From the NCBI RefSeq assembly GCF_022539315.1, contig NC_066323.1, positions 5,681,719 to 5,745,718 on the forward strand: a stretch of 64,000 nt of DNA. The letters are read 5' to 3'. Positions within the stretch are counted from its first letter, which is position 1, and every line of letters starts with the position of its first letter. The DNA comes from Serinus canaria. Taxonomy: Eukaryota; Chordata; Aves; Passeriformes; Fringillidae. The notes beneath the pieces are model-generated. The model made no database searches. It had not been told where the DNA came from and saw nothing but the letters and a program-made list of their open reading frames with translations. This document shows positions 1 to 11,900 of this stretch, piece after piece. Position numbers and translations under genes: made by a program.

Positions 1-2404
1 GCCTGTGTATTTACTGTGGAATCACCAGTGATTCCAAAATCACAGCAGCAGATTTAATCTGTGTTAGCACCCTTGCATGTCAGAGTAAACCCTCTTTTTT
101 ACCTTGTATGCCTTGTTTAGAGCCCCTTTGATGATGGGACGTGTTCCTATTCACCACAAACATTGTCTCAGCAGTCCCAAATGTTCCAAAGTTCAGACCA
201 TCCTCTCTTCAGAGTGGTTTCTGGCACTCTCAGTGTTGCTCTGCTGATGGTGGCTGTCCTTTGAGGTTTTTATAAGCTGACCTAAAGGAATTGAGGGATC
301 CTAACACAGATCAGGGCACCTGTGTTGGAGGCATTTGGAGTAGAATTCCAGCTCAGTCAAACTCTCTCAGCCACCTGCAAATACATCTCTCCTGAGGGTA
401 GGAAGAAATGTGGTTATCTCTAGCACTGTCCTTGCTGTTGGAGGTGTTTCAGGGGCTGTGAGCAGGCTTCCTTCTCCCTGTGAACTCCAGGAACTATAGA
501 GGAGAGTTCTTCAAAAGCCTGGTTCTGCTTGCACTGATCTCAGCAGGAGTCCCTGAACTGAGGGAGCAAACTCAAACCTGCTTTGAAAAATGCAGTATTT
601 CCCACAGCACAGCCTATCCTTAAAAACCAACCAACCAAGAATTTATCTGGCTCTCAACATCCACAGTTTTCATTTACTGTGTCACAGAGGCTGCTTTGGG
701 GCAGTCCAGCTTGAGTCACCTTTGAGTGTGAGCTGCACCACAGACAGGGAGCAGCAGCATCAGCTCCAGGCTAAGGGGGTTGTCCTGTGGCTGCTGCAGT
801 GCAAGCTGAGGAAGTTGTTGCCACACCTGCCTGTTTCTGCCCTGTTGATGGGGCTTTCTGTCCCCACTGAGCTGTTCTTGCAAGTACTCCTCACCTGTTC
901 CTGTCTAAATGGTCTATGGCAGGGATGACTTTTGTTTAAACTGTCCTTCTGCTGCAGGGCTGGATTCCAACCCTTTCCCTTCTCTGTTTAGACCTCCAAT
1001 GCAGACCCATGATCTGGCTGGATGTACTGCTGTCAGGGGATGAAGAGCTCATCATTCCTTCTGCACACTGCTGGATGTATACCCAATATTGGGGGGTAAA
1101 AACATAGGCTGAAAAATTGCCTCGTGAGGGAAAGAGTTATTTCGTATCTTTGGAAAAATGATCTCTCATTCAGAGCATTTTTTAAAGCTGGAAAACATGG
1201 CAAAAGATTGTGGGTGTTCTGTGGTGTCATGTATTGGCCTGCTTTGTTATGTTCCCCCAGCAGAGTTGCACTTAGGTGATGGATAGAATAAGATGCACTT
1301 CTGTGTTCCTCTGTCTTCTGTAAACAACCTTGGCAGTTCTATTGCTGATTTGGAGTTGCCATTTGGCCTGTTCTGTCGTGCCATTAGGGTACTAACAAAG
1401 AGTGGGAGCTGTCCTGCTTCTTGCTGGGCTCTCCACACAGCTCCTCCCCTGCCCTGAACACCTGTCCTGTGTTTAAGGAGAAGTCCTGCACCAAATCACT
1501 GCAGCTTTCCTGTTTCAAATTTTGTTCACTTCTGTTTGCAATCAAAGGAGCTCCTGGGTGGAGGTTTATGATGTTTATGTGCTCTTCTAATTAGTGTAAT
1601 GATTACACCTGGTTTTGGATAACATTTATAGCCTGCTTCAAAGAGTGCCATTAAAATCACTGACTAGCTTTGAATTCTGAGCCTTCCCCACCTCATACAA
1701 ACTACCTTTCCAAGGGATCACACAATATTCTTGCATCTGTTTTTCTACAAACCATTAAAATTTTTTGCAGATATTACTGGAAAACACAGATTTTGTTTCA
1801 CAGGGGTTTAGCTGTGTGTGCTGTTTCTTTCCTCTAGTAGGGGACATTAAAGATGGGTTACTCTTGTTCTGAAACCACAAAGGATCATTGATGAAATAAA
1901 GTCTCTGCTGAAGGCAAGGAGAGTGTTACCATTGGCATCAATGCAGCTGGAATTTCACCTCTGAAGAGTGAAATAAATAATGTGAGCAGACAGGAAAAAC
2001 AAAAACAAAACCAAACCTGTGCTGAGGGTTCACAGCAGTAACCAAACTCTTTTTAGAGGGGAATAAATGGAATTCATCTGAGACACAAAATCCTTCATAA
2101 GGGGGTGTGATAGGTCTGGGCTCATGCTTTTGAATAAAAACTTGAATGGTCAGAGAGAAATGTGAGACTTCTTTGATGGATTTAGTAACTGCTCCAATGT
2201 AAGTACATGTCGTTCAGTGAATAAATTCAGTTTATAGAGCATAATAAATATGCATTTGTCTCTCAATCTGCCACGGGTCAGCTTTACTGTGCATAATATG
2301 TATCATCTGTAAGCTGTGGCTGATACTTGCAGGGATTCTTGATGGCATCTGATGGATTGTTTTTGAGTAAAGACCTCACCATTCTCTCCATTGTTCTCTT
2401 TCAG
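1..2404 (+). other. Probable last intron of the plus-strand gene ending at 2603
   Basis: No exon is supportable in this stretch. It ends in a good splice acceptor: a pyrimidine-rich run from about 2381, then ttctctttcag with the AG at 2403-2404. The interior is AT-rich unique DNA with no recognised repeat. A short stretch near 1884-1966 reads in one frame as a plausible helical peptide (IIDEIKSLLKARRV...), but it has no convincing donor and runs into a stop, so it is not called. A 15-base palindrome (gtgtaat-g-attacac) lies at 1594-1608. Upstream exons of the gene must lie to the left of the window or be unrecognised here. Confidence 0.5.
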
Positions 2405-2603
2405 AAATATTCTTTACAGACTGGATGACAGGACCAGCCAGTTTTCAGTACTGCTGGAGGCTCTGGAGCACTGCAAACTCCATCAGTCAAATGAGACTGT
2501 GCAGGCAGCCTTGTCAGAGGTGCTGAGCAGCATCAATTCAGCTCAGGTTTACTTCAAAGCAGGACTTGATGTGTTTGAGACTGCCTTGGCTGGAAAGAAG
2601 TGA
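2405..2603 (+). CDS. Terminal coding exon (C-terminal 65 residues) of an unrecognised protein
   Basis: This is the only convincing protein-coding segment in the window. It follows the acceptor ending at 2404 and starts with the third base of a split codon, so the intron is phase 2. It then encodes 65 residues, beginning NILYRLDDRTSQF and ending FETALAGKK, with a TGA stop at 2601-2603. The composition is gene-like: leucine-, glutamate- and serine-rich with regularly spaced hydrophobics, consistent with two or three amphipathic helices (roughly residues 10-25, 30-45 and 47-62). There is no signal peptide, membrane segment or catalytic motif. A 3' UTR with two AATAAA signals follows at a natural distance. 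The open frame extends a few codons upstream into the pyrimidine tract, which is intron. I do not recognise the family and give no function; a helical adaptor or scaffold tail would fit but is a guess. Confidence 0.62.
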
Positions 2604-3164
2604 GAGGATTCTCTGCATTCCAAGACATTTGTTTACAACTCTCTAAACAAAAGTTCCACTTGGACCAGAATTGCTCTGAGGATCAAACCTTTCTCAGCCT
2701 TTCCTTCAGCTGGCGCTTTAAGGTACTGCAACACGTGGTTTAAGAAATGTAAAACAGTATTTTGCACTGTTCACAATATATCTCAAATGCCTGTTCCTGA
2801 ATGTATTAAACCTAAAGAGAGAGAGTAACACTTCAGAGATGACTTTTGGAAGGACATCTGCTGTATTTTTGTATGTAAAGTATGTTTTTATGACTAAGAG
2901 CTCCATCATGCGAAGTACCAAGCACATCCTGTGATGAGCTGAAGCCCTGGTTCTGAGGCACCCCAGATGTGCAGCCAGGGGAGATTTCCTGTCAGAAAAA
3001 CATGACTCAAGTTGCCTAATGTTTTCAGCAAGCTCATCTTTTTCCTTACTCCATTCAGAGTAAGTAGTTGAAGGATGTGGTGTTTCCTTGGGTATCCAGC
3101 ACCGGAGTGGAAATGCACAGAACACCTTTGCAGGTGCAGTCCAACACCTTTACTCCTGTGGAAC

Positions 3165-3170
3165 AATAAA
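3165..3170 (+). terminator. Proximal poly(A) signal AATAAA
   Basis: This is a canonical hexamer 562 bases after the stop codon. It has a weaker downstream GU-rich stretch than the distal signal, so it could serve as an alternative, earlier 3' end. Confidence 0.4.
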
Positions 3171-3223
3171 TACCTCAGTTCTGAGAATACAGATAAACTT
3201 TGATTCTTCCATTTCTGTATGAC

Positions 3224-3229
3224 AATAAA
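3224..3229 (+). terminator. Distal poly(A) signal AATAAA with GU-rich downstream element
   Basis: This canonical hexamer is followed directly by a T/GT-rich stretch (3231-3255, agttgttttctctgatgttt), the usual downstream element. Cleavage is expected around 3240-3250. It is the better of the two candidate signals. Confidence 0.5.
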
Positions 3230-3250
3230 GAGTTGTTTTCTCTGATGTTT

Positions 3251-5864
3251 CTTGGAGAGGAAATTTTTGTGATGATTTCAAATTATTTGAAAAGTGTGAG
3301 TCGGTAATTACACTTGCACAAAAATGCTTTGAATGTTTATGTTGAATGATAAGAACTGCCTAGTCTTTATAAGGCTAGAGGCCTTAAAAATTTTCACCAA
3401 ACATTACCAAAAAATCCCACTTCAAGGTCTCTAAACTTCCAGAGAGCTGTAAATAAAAGCAAGACCTCCAAGACCTGAGAAGAGTTTTGGGATTCCATCA
3501 CTCTTGGCCACACCACCCACTATTCCTGGCTGGATTGTTCCATCAAGCCTCATATCTAGGACCCAGGTCATTGTCAGAAAAGCACAAGGTAAAACATGCA
3601 TCCATTCCCTGCTGTAGAACCAGGAATTCAAGTGTGGAGGCACAAGCTGGTGAAGCATATTGCACAGCTAAAATGCAAATCTGTTTTTCCCTTGGTAGAA
3701 GGCTCCAATCACACCATTGCCTGTTGGCCAAATAATCTGTGTGTGAAAGGATCTAGAGGTTCAGTGTCCTCTGAGGGGATGCTCTACCCATTTGAGAACT
3801 CCAGGTCTTAATAATATAAACAGTTGAAATTGTTAAGCCTTATTTGGGTTTTACAGTCTCAGATGATTCTAGGTTTAGAGCTTAAATAATTAATTTTATA
3901 TAGATACTCAGAATTTAAATATAATTTATTTGATGGAAATGTTAAATGTATTGTTATCCAGTTTGCCATGTTAACGTTACAGGAACATTTCAGGTTGGAA
4001 TAGAAATGGGAAAAGTGTCTGTATTAATGTTTAAAAAGTGCCTTCAGGAAAATTTCTGAGTGCACAATTTGGTGAAATATTTTCTAAAGCTCACATAGCA
4101 AGAAATGAGCTGTTCACAGATCTGGGTTTCTGTTCCAAAGCCCTTACAAAGGGGTCTCCAAGCAGTGGCCCAGGACTGGGTACACACAGCTGTTCTTCAT
4201 AAGTTATGATGGAGCAGAGGCAGAGCTGTGCAGTTGTACAGCAGCCTCTGCAGTGGGAATTTGTTCAGCACCAGTCAGTGGGACTGCATGGACTCATCAT
4301 TATCTCCTAGCTTTCCTTGGCATCTGATCAGCTTAAATTGATGATGATTCTTTTGCTGATGCTGGCACCAGTTCTGTTTAGTGCAGAGAGAATTTGACTC
4401 CTGGACAATAACATTGTTTATGATGCAGGTTCACCCCTTGTCTGCGTCGTTTTTATTGTTGTAAGATTTAGGTGGCTGGAATATCCACATTTGAATTGTA
4501 TGTTTGTTTTGGGGACTTGGGGATGTACTGCACTGTGGGACCTTTGATGGGATTCAGTGACAAAGGGTCAGGTGCCATTAGGAGACCAAAAGAGAGGTTA
4601 ACACCTTTGTTAACTCTGCCAGGTGAGTTTGATAACTGCTTCCTCATCCTTAGAATGTTCCACCTCTAATGCAACCAAAGTGTACTCAGCAAAATCAGTG
4701 AAATCTGGTGGAAGCAATATCTCTGATGGATGATTTCTCAACCCTGTAATTCCAAAATAAAATATTTATCTTGTTTTCTCACTAATGTCCTTCTGTAACC
4801 ACTTCTAAACTAACAGACCTAAAAGTGCTCTGCTGGAAAAGCACTGCTGTTGTAAATGTCTGTCTATTCTAGACACAATCAGATGTTCTTGTTGGTGAGA
4901 TGAATCAGATGAGCTATTTAGGGACTTAAATGCATTGATTTCAATGTCATCTCATACTTTTAGATCGTTTGTAGGCTTTTATTTCAATGTTAAGATCTTA
5001 CATATAAGTGAGTGCTCAGTGATAATATTTGTACCATTATAGCTTTGAAAAAAAAGCACTTTTGAGCCATATCCTTCCATTGATTTTTAAATCCTACCTA
5101 TTGACTTCAAGGAATTTACAGCAAGTTAAGGTCCTAAGTATCTGGTGAGCTTCTAACATAGAGTTTTTGCCCAAACAGCTGTGGAACATCAGCTAAAGGA
5201 AGGTGTTAGTAAATCATAGCAGCTTACACAGATTGACTTCATTCCTGTGTGGTACTGGAATAAACAGAGCACCCTTAAAGGCAGAAGCACGTTTGCAAAT
5301 TGCCTGGATGATACTAAAAATGTGTGATCTTTTCAGAAGCATCAACTGCCAGAGACAGAATAGCAAATGCATTGATTGCTCCTTAATCCAGAGTCATGCT
5401 CACAGTGACCAGAAAATCCCTGCAGCCTGCAATATTTGTATGTTGAGACAGTTGATAATAAAAAGCCAATGAGGTTTTATTAGTATGTATTTTAAAGAGT
5501 CCATAAAAAGGCTAAAGCACAATCAAGGAAGATGAATAAAAAGTACATGGGAGCTGGATTTTGAGTACTAACCTTAAAAAAGGCAGTGAATTGTTTTTAT
5601 CATCCAAGAGAAATAGTACCCGTGTGAATATGCAAAAACACAAATGCCTTATATCTTCAAAAGGTTTTGCAAATATTCATTTACTTGCAGTGATATAATA
5701 CACCTAGATAAACATAAATGTAAATAATTACATGAGAAAATTAGCAAACTCTTTGCATTGCCTCCCTTCCCTTTTAGGAAAGTGTTTCAGTCTAGGGATG
5801 TGAAAGGAGGCTCTGCAGCTGACCTCAGTTCTTGCAGCAGTAGGTGGGGAAAGGTTAAATCTCA
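3251..5864. other. Intergenic AT-rich unique sequence, no gene seen
   Basis: There are no recognised repeats and no gene-like frame. Open frames on both strands around 3431-3811 overlap one another and have no splice or family support. Several AATAAA-like words and short A/T runs occur, as expected from the base composition. Confidence 0.5.
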
Positions 5865-6065
5865 GGTATGGCAGAAGGAGCCACTGGAGGTCATTTATTC
5901 CAACCTCCCTGCTCAAGGAGGAGCACCAAAAACCAGCCTGCCAGGAGGGGCTGTGCTCAGGTTGCTGTGGAATGCCTTCCAGGGATGGAGATTCCTCAGC
6001 CTCTCTGGGCAGTCTGTGCCAGTGCATGGTCACCCTCACAGAGAAATGTTTCATTCTTCCATAGA
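5865..6065 (-). mobile_element. CR1 LINE 3'-end fragment (antisense)
   Basis: Read on the plus strand this is the reverse complement of an avian CR1 3' end. It runs from 'gaaggagccactggaggtc', through 'ttccaacctccctgctcaag', to 'ctctctgggcagtctgtgcc' and 'caccctcacagag'. The element itself therefore lies on the minus strand. It is 5'-truncated and lacks a clean terminal octamer repeat, so it is an old copy. CR1 is the dominant LINE of birds. The open frames at 5728-6107 lie inside or around this fragment and are not genes. Confidence 0.85.
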
Positions 6066-6414
6066 AAAACTTCCTCCAAATTTCTCCCCATATTTCTGAG
6101 TTGTTAAATTATTGTAATTATTTTCACAGCGAGCATTCAAAAGGTAGCCATCATTTCATCCAGTGAAAACTCTCAGAAACCATCTCCAGGATTTCACAGG
6201 TACAATATGTTGGAAAGTTTGTATGAGGAGATTTGTCCTTCAAGCCATAAAGTATTTTTTTTAAGCCATAGAAACTAATGCCTTTATATTCTGATGTCTT
6301 TTGTACAGTCCCTGGCACCCAGTCAGGATTCCTCTTTACTTTAGGAGGCTGTCACCTCATCAGCACAAATGTGGCTATAAATGCACCTACTTTACCCAAA
6401 CTTTGGGACCTCAC

Positions 6415-6451
6415 TGTGGTTTGTGTTGAGTGGAACACAACACAAACCACA
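6415..6451. repeat. Perfect inverted repeat, 14-bp arms, 9-nt loop
   Basis: The left arm tgtggtttgtgttg (6415-6428) is exactly reverse-complementary to 6438-6451. The loop is agtggaaca. Neither flank extends the pairing. No coding frame uses it and no transposon boundary is visible. Confidence 0.9.
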
Positions 6452-6509
6452 CATTATTAGAATGTTAAAAATAACTTGGGTAGCAATGCAGTGATAGTTT
6501 TGGGTGGCT

Positions 6510-6790
6510 TTAACCCTCTGGCTGTTTTTTCTCCCTCTAACACCATCCTCTCCAATCCCCTATATTCACCTTCTCTCACATCTTTTTGCAATGTGATTTT
6601 TCCCATCCCTCACCACCTTATTCTCAGCCATTCCCACTCATTTTCTGTCTCCATTCTCCTTATCACTTCTTAAGCTCCCTTTTAATTTGCCCACCACCAG
6701 GTTAATCCCCCTCTTTTCTCTCTCTGATCTCAGTCATGCCTTTTGTTCCCCATTCAGTTCTCAACTCACCTCCCTCAAGTTTCAATTATT
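6510..6790 (+). repeat. Pyrimidine-rich (C/T) tract
   Basis: This stretch of about 280 bases is dominated by C and T on the plus strand, with many ctctcc, tccc and ttctc words interrupted by single purines. It is low complexity rather than a clean microsatellite. It inflates open frames on the plus strand (a 65-codon frame at 6476-6673) that have no coding look. Confidence 0.5.
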
Positions 6791-9700
6791 ATTCCTGGAA
6801 CAGCTGACCATAATAAAGAGCTGAAAGTGGTGGAAAAGTCCTGCTCAGATCCAGGTGGGTAAAGTGTGAGGAGACATCATCTGTTAAATTCAAAGTATTC
6901 ACTTCTGAGTACATGTAAGCAGCAGGTTTTCAGTTATAGCTTGACTGAATGGAAGCAGATTTTTTTCCTATCTTCTTTCTTTCTCTCTAATGTCTGGACC
7001 AGGAAATTCCCTCAAAAGTAGCAGTGTAGAAAGGTGATAATCTTGAAAGTTTTGAAATAAACCTTTGAAGTTTATTTGAATCCAATTCTGAAGTTGGATG
7101 AATAAGAAATTATAGACAAAAAATCAGAATTGGCACTGCCTGTCTACAAAATAAAACAGGCAATATCTAAGCACAGAGTTTCTCTGATCTTGCAGGAGCC
7201 ATCCAGCATTCTCTCCATGCTGGCTAAATACCAAATTCTCTGTGTAATTCTGCTGTCCTACAGTGTTTTACATTGTTAAGGATGGCAAGGACTAAATCTA
7301 CATGCACAAACCTGTACTGGAACATGCACATTTGAGCCTAGGAAGTGCCTAAGAACAGTGAACACTCATTTGGGAAGCAAAGGCTTTTAAAATCCCTAAA
7401 TTAGACTGCATGTTTACTAAAACTGTGGTGCTGTTAAGCCTTTGGTTTTTTCCTAATTATCATCCCACTACTGCTGGTTATTTCTACTGTTGCTCATACA
7501 GACTTGTCATAACTGGAGGAAATGGACACCTGTGTGGATTTGCAAAAAAGATTATGTTGCACCTGAGTCTTACTGACCTTACTGGACTGGTTTTTTTCCA
7601 ACAGGGTTGACTTTACCAGGGTACTGTTCCACAGGACCAAGGTTAGCAGAATTTGGCCACTATTGATGGGATTTCCCACAAGATTTTGTATCAGAAGATC
7701 AATTATTTCTGTTTAGTCTATTCTCTTTAATCTCTCAACATAGATTATTAGAAGCAAGAATGTATTTTTTTTTTTAATTGGGAGGAGTCTCTTGTAATTG
7801 GGTAAGCATTAAGCCCACAGGGCAGAATATGAATGTGTATGTACAAGTGATATAATCTAGAATTAACTTTATACCTTTTATGAATGTTGGATTAATGCAG
7901 ACATACTTTTATAAATTTCACAGGTTGGAATTAATACAAGGACTTAATTTAAGAAATTTAATCAGAATAAAGGTGTGGAACAACAGTTTTACTGTGTAAA
8001 TGTAGTTTATGCTTCCTCATCTGCCTAATCCATTTGGTTAAAAAAATAGGGTTTTATCTAAGCTGCTTCTCTTTGATTTATTTTCCAGCAAGCCCTTGAA
8101 AATGAAGTTTTGGTCTTTCTTTTAAATGTGTGCTGCCTTTAATGGTTATGGAACATTTCTCAAGTGTTCAGACAGTGTAACTCCACCTCATCTGATCAGC
8201 CCTGGATTATTTGGTAGGATAGAGTGGAATTTCAAGGCATGATCTTAGGAAGAAGGTCCTTTCCTGACTGTTACTGTATGTGCTGTTATATACTGGAGTG
8301 GCTGCCTTCACCATGCAGAGCTGTGGGTGTGCAATGTGGTGCTCTGAGGCACTAGTTGAAGAGAATCTTTATTTTTTCAGTCCTTTCTCAGAGACCTGTT
8401 AATTTTCTGCCATTTGAGGCTGTGCTCCCCTGCCCATGCTGGTGACAGAGCAATGCAGCACCCAGTGCTCTGAGCACAGGAATGTGGCACTGTCTGAGCT
8501 CTCAGGGCATTCCCAGGTTTTAATTAACTTTGCTTTTGTGTAGCTCAGTCCTGATACCACTGGGAGAGACCCCAGGAGGAGGTGGACAGGCCTGACTTTA
8601 TGGTGAGCTTGCTACAGAAACTGCTGATGCCCCTCTCCTTAAAAAGCTAAATAAAATATTTCCCAAACATTTGGTGGTTTTAGCCTGTACATTGAGGATT
8701 CTGAAATAGTTTTAGATACTGCTTGGTTTTTTTGGTGCAGTCTCATTTCATGTTCTCAGCAGCTGAAACATCTTGTAGTGTATGAATCCACTAGAGGGGA
8801 AATAAGAAGATCCTTAATATTTTATACTTAGAGCAAATAAGATGAACACAAATTCCCTGTGTTTTCCATTTGCAGTTTACATGAGTTAATATGCAACATA
8901 CTCTTATCACACATGCTGTGATTTGGTATTCTGAGACAAATAGGAAATGAATGTGATTCCCTGTCCAGAGGAACTATATTGAATTCAGGGATCATTTCAC
9001 ATCCAGGCACCTTCACTGCTTGCATACAGTGAAGAGTGAGCAAGCACAGGTTAAGATATTTGAAACAGATACTTTTGGGGGTTTTAGCAAGGTGTGGAAA
9101 ATTATATTCTTGTGTGCAAGGGCAGATTTTAGCATTGCACTCATACCCAGGTGTGTGGTGATGAACTGTGAGTCCCCATGGCTGTAGCTGTGAGATAATG
9201 CTCAGGGGCTGTTAGCAGTGTCACTGCTGCTCCCAACACAAACTGGTTTTTTTTAGTCAGTAGCACCTTGCAGAGTTTACCTACTCAGATGGAATATGAA
9301 GGTATTTCTGCCTTTTTTATGCAAAAGAGCAGCTGTCAAGTTGTGTTACCTTTATCAAGCCTTGACACAGAATTTGAGATGCCTGTGTGACAACTCTGTC
9401 CTTCCATCTACTTCTACATTTTCACATAGTAAAATCACGTTGCCAAAAATGATAGCTAGCCAATGCAGAATATTAAGTAACTATTTTTTTTTTTTACCAT
9501 GAAATAATAGAAACTTGATGCAGTGATTTCTGGAAACCAATAAATATCATGTTATGTGGAAATGTGCAATGAAAGGTTGATTTTTATAACACTTTATAGA
9601 ATGTTGAGTCTGAATAAAACAGCTTATTTGCAAAATTAGTTTACTTTGTATCAATTTGTATTTTTATAACATAGTGCAATAAAAAGAGAATGTTGGCCAT

Positions 9701-11329
9701 TAATGTAAGTAGATTCTACATACTTTGATTAAGAAGCACATTTTATTTGATTGTGCTCTGAATATGATTTCTGGAGTTTGTGAAAGTGTTTGTACAGAAG
9801 GCACTGTGGGCTGGAATTCAGTAAGAGGCATTTTGTGAAAGCAGAGTTAGACAATGGTTTTTTAGCGTAGTTATACTGTTGCCAGAAATCAAACTGGAAT
9901 ATGAAGATGTGTATCATGTACATTGCACTGAATGGCTCAAAATTATATTCATTTGCTTTTTTTGTTGGCTTTCTTTCTCATTTATAGTTGGTTCTGCCAG
10001 TAAGCTGTAGCATATGCCTCTCAAGCTGCTGATGCAGTAATGGAGATCCCAGGGCATTAAAGCATAATGGGAAGAAAGAAAAAGGCAAGGAAGGAAAAAA
10101 AATAGCTAGACAGAACCTCAGAAGCTGGGATGGGATAATTTACTGACAGGTAAACTTTGAATTATCCACATATTTAGGGGCTGGTATATAGAACAACCAG
10201 ATATTCAGGTAATTGGTCTTTCAGGTGGTGAGAAATTGTCCCTGTATTTTTTTTTGAGGGCATAGATTTTGGAAACCAGTCAGAGACTTTGGATCAAACT
10301 CACAATGTTCAGGGTAAGACTCCCAAAATATATAAAAAGAAAGCTGCTGAACAGCCTCAGTGTTATCTGAAGAAAGAAACCAGTCTGTTATGAAAATCTT
10401 GATTCTATGTAATATTCAGATTTTATGAAATTGAGATGATCAGGCTTTTTTCCTGTAGTTCAGAGGTCTAGAGATTGTAAGGTGGGTGGAATTCCATTTT
10501 TTGCTTATATTACATGAATACTTGGAGGCTTTTGTGGGCTTAAAATGCACTTGAGAAGTGTAATGAAATAGTGCCATTGTAAAAGAATGTGTATTTCCAA
10601 ATTTTATTTCCAATTTGTGTAGCATTAGGGTTTTGGTTTTGAAACTGCTTTTGTGTTCACCATATTGAAAGGAAAAATAAAAAGAATACCTTGTTAATAT
10701 GGCTAGCTAGTTAAATTAACCTCCTTTGATGGATTAACTCCCCACAAAGTGCAGCTCTGACTGGAATATCTTGTGTAATGTTAAAGACTAATTTGTGAAA
10801 AATATTCCTTCAGGATATGTTTCCTTTAAGCCATGCAGATGTGTGCCATGAAAATAAAAGCCACCAATTTCAGGTAACTCCCTGATTTTCAATTCCTGCT
10901 GATAGATCTCTGGAAGTCAATACTAATGAAAAATGGCATTGAAACAAAATGGGTTTTGCCTGGGTACCAATATCTTTCTCTGTGGCCCTGATGAGGAGAT
11001 CAGACCATTATCCTCTCTCACCAAGGACCTATCTGGGCAGGAATTATTTAAAAAGTATGTTTAACACATAAGCATTCCAAGTAATCAAGCTTGGTATAGA
11101 ACAGAGAATTTCCCAAGAGAATGGAGCTACATATATCCAATATTTTTCACTGATTTCTTTAACCTTGAGGTTGCCATGGCATTAGGAAATGTGTTCCTCA
11201 TCCAGTCACAGCTCAGAGATCCATGTGGGATTCAGGTATACAGGATCATGTCATTATGGAGGCATTTGCTTTTTGCATGAAGTGCAGGTTTGGTAACCAT
11301 GAGAGGGGAGTCAGGAATAATTTGATGCT

Positions 11330-11900
11330 GTCACAGTGAAGTGTTTCTGTACCTGGCTGATGAGCCCTGAGGGAGCAGGAACAGATTCTGGCCAGGCTCT
11401 GGTGGGCCCAGCAGTGGGTTGGAGGTGCCAGGAGTGGGAGGGCACTGGGAGAACCAGTGTTGGCAGGGCAGTTCTGGTGCCCAAGAAAGGACAGGATGGA
11501 GGACTGGCTCTGGCTCTCTCCCAAACACCTCTGGTGCCTGTTTGCCCAGCTCTGCAGAGCAGCACCAGCAGTTCATCCCATCAGGTGAGCGAGGTGCTGG
11601 GAGCCAGATGGATTTTGGGAGCTTAGTAGGAGCTGGAGCACCATTTCCTTCCAAAAGGTGAGAGCTGGAATGGGTGCTCCCAGTGCTGGATGAGGTCAGC
11701 TGGGTGGAAACACCTGAACTTAAAAAGCCTGGAAGCCCTGGTTGAGGCAGATGCCCAAAGGCACAGAGCAAAGATTTCTTTCAGCACAGTGACCTTGAAG
11801 AGTCCCTTGACCTTGTTTCTAACAGAGTGCAGTGTCTGTGAGCTGCTGGGGCTGCTCTGGGCTGTGGCTGGGGTGTTGCACACCCAGATCCCTCCTTGGA
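11330..11900. other. GC-richer, CpG-poor non-coding block
   Basis: Local G+C rises well above the surroundings, with frequent ctgg, cagg and ggag words. CpG remains rare, so it is not a CpG island. The higher GC leaves overlapping open frames on both strands (up to 146 codons on the minus strand at 11331-11771). The fact that several frames on both strands are open at once argues for composition, not coding. No recognised repeat consensus was seen. Confidence 0.45.

Larger units (their letters stand above)
2604..3250 (+). other. 3' untranslated region of the terminal-exon gene
   Basis: The stretch from the stop codon to the last plausible cleavage site is AT-rich and holds no supportable reading frame on the plus strand. 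Two canonical AATAAA hexamers occur, at 3165-3170 and 3224-3229. Minus-strand open frames here (2718-3166) have no coding look and overlap the UTR, so they were left out. Confidence 0.55.
6066..11329. other. Intergenic, no gene seen; pyrimidine-rich tract and one strong hairpin
   Basis: This is mostly unique AT-rich DNA. Two notable items are listed separately: the perfect hairpin at 6415-6451 and the pyrimidine-biased stretch at about 6510-6790. A short imperfect inverted repeat lies at 7073-7105 (ttatt...atccaa / ttggat...aataa). A somewhat GC-richer patch lies near 8400-8640 without CpG enrichment. No exon, RNA gene or recognised repeat was found. Confidence 0.5.

Noticed and set aside
1884..1966. 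Short helical-looking peptide in the proposed intron
   Set aside because: There is no convincing donor site and it runs into an in-frame stop, so it is not supportable as an exon.
11331..11771. 146-codon minus-strand frame
   Set aside because: The frame is open because of local GC content. Overlapping frames on both strands are equally open and the peptide is low-complexity Ser/Pro/Leu-rich.
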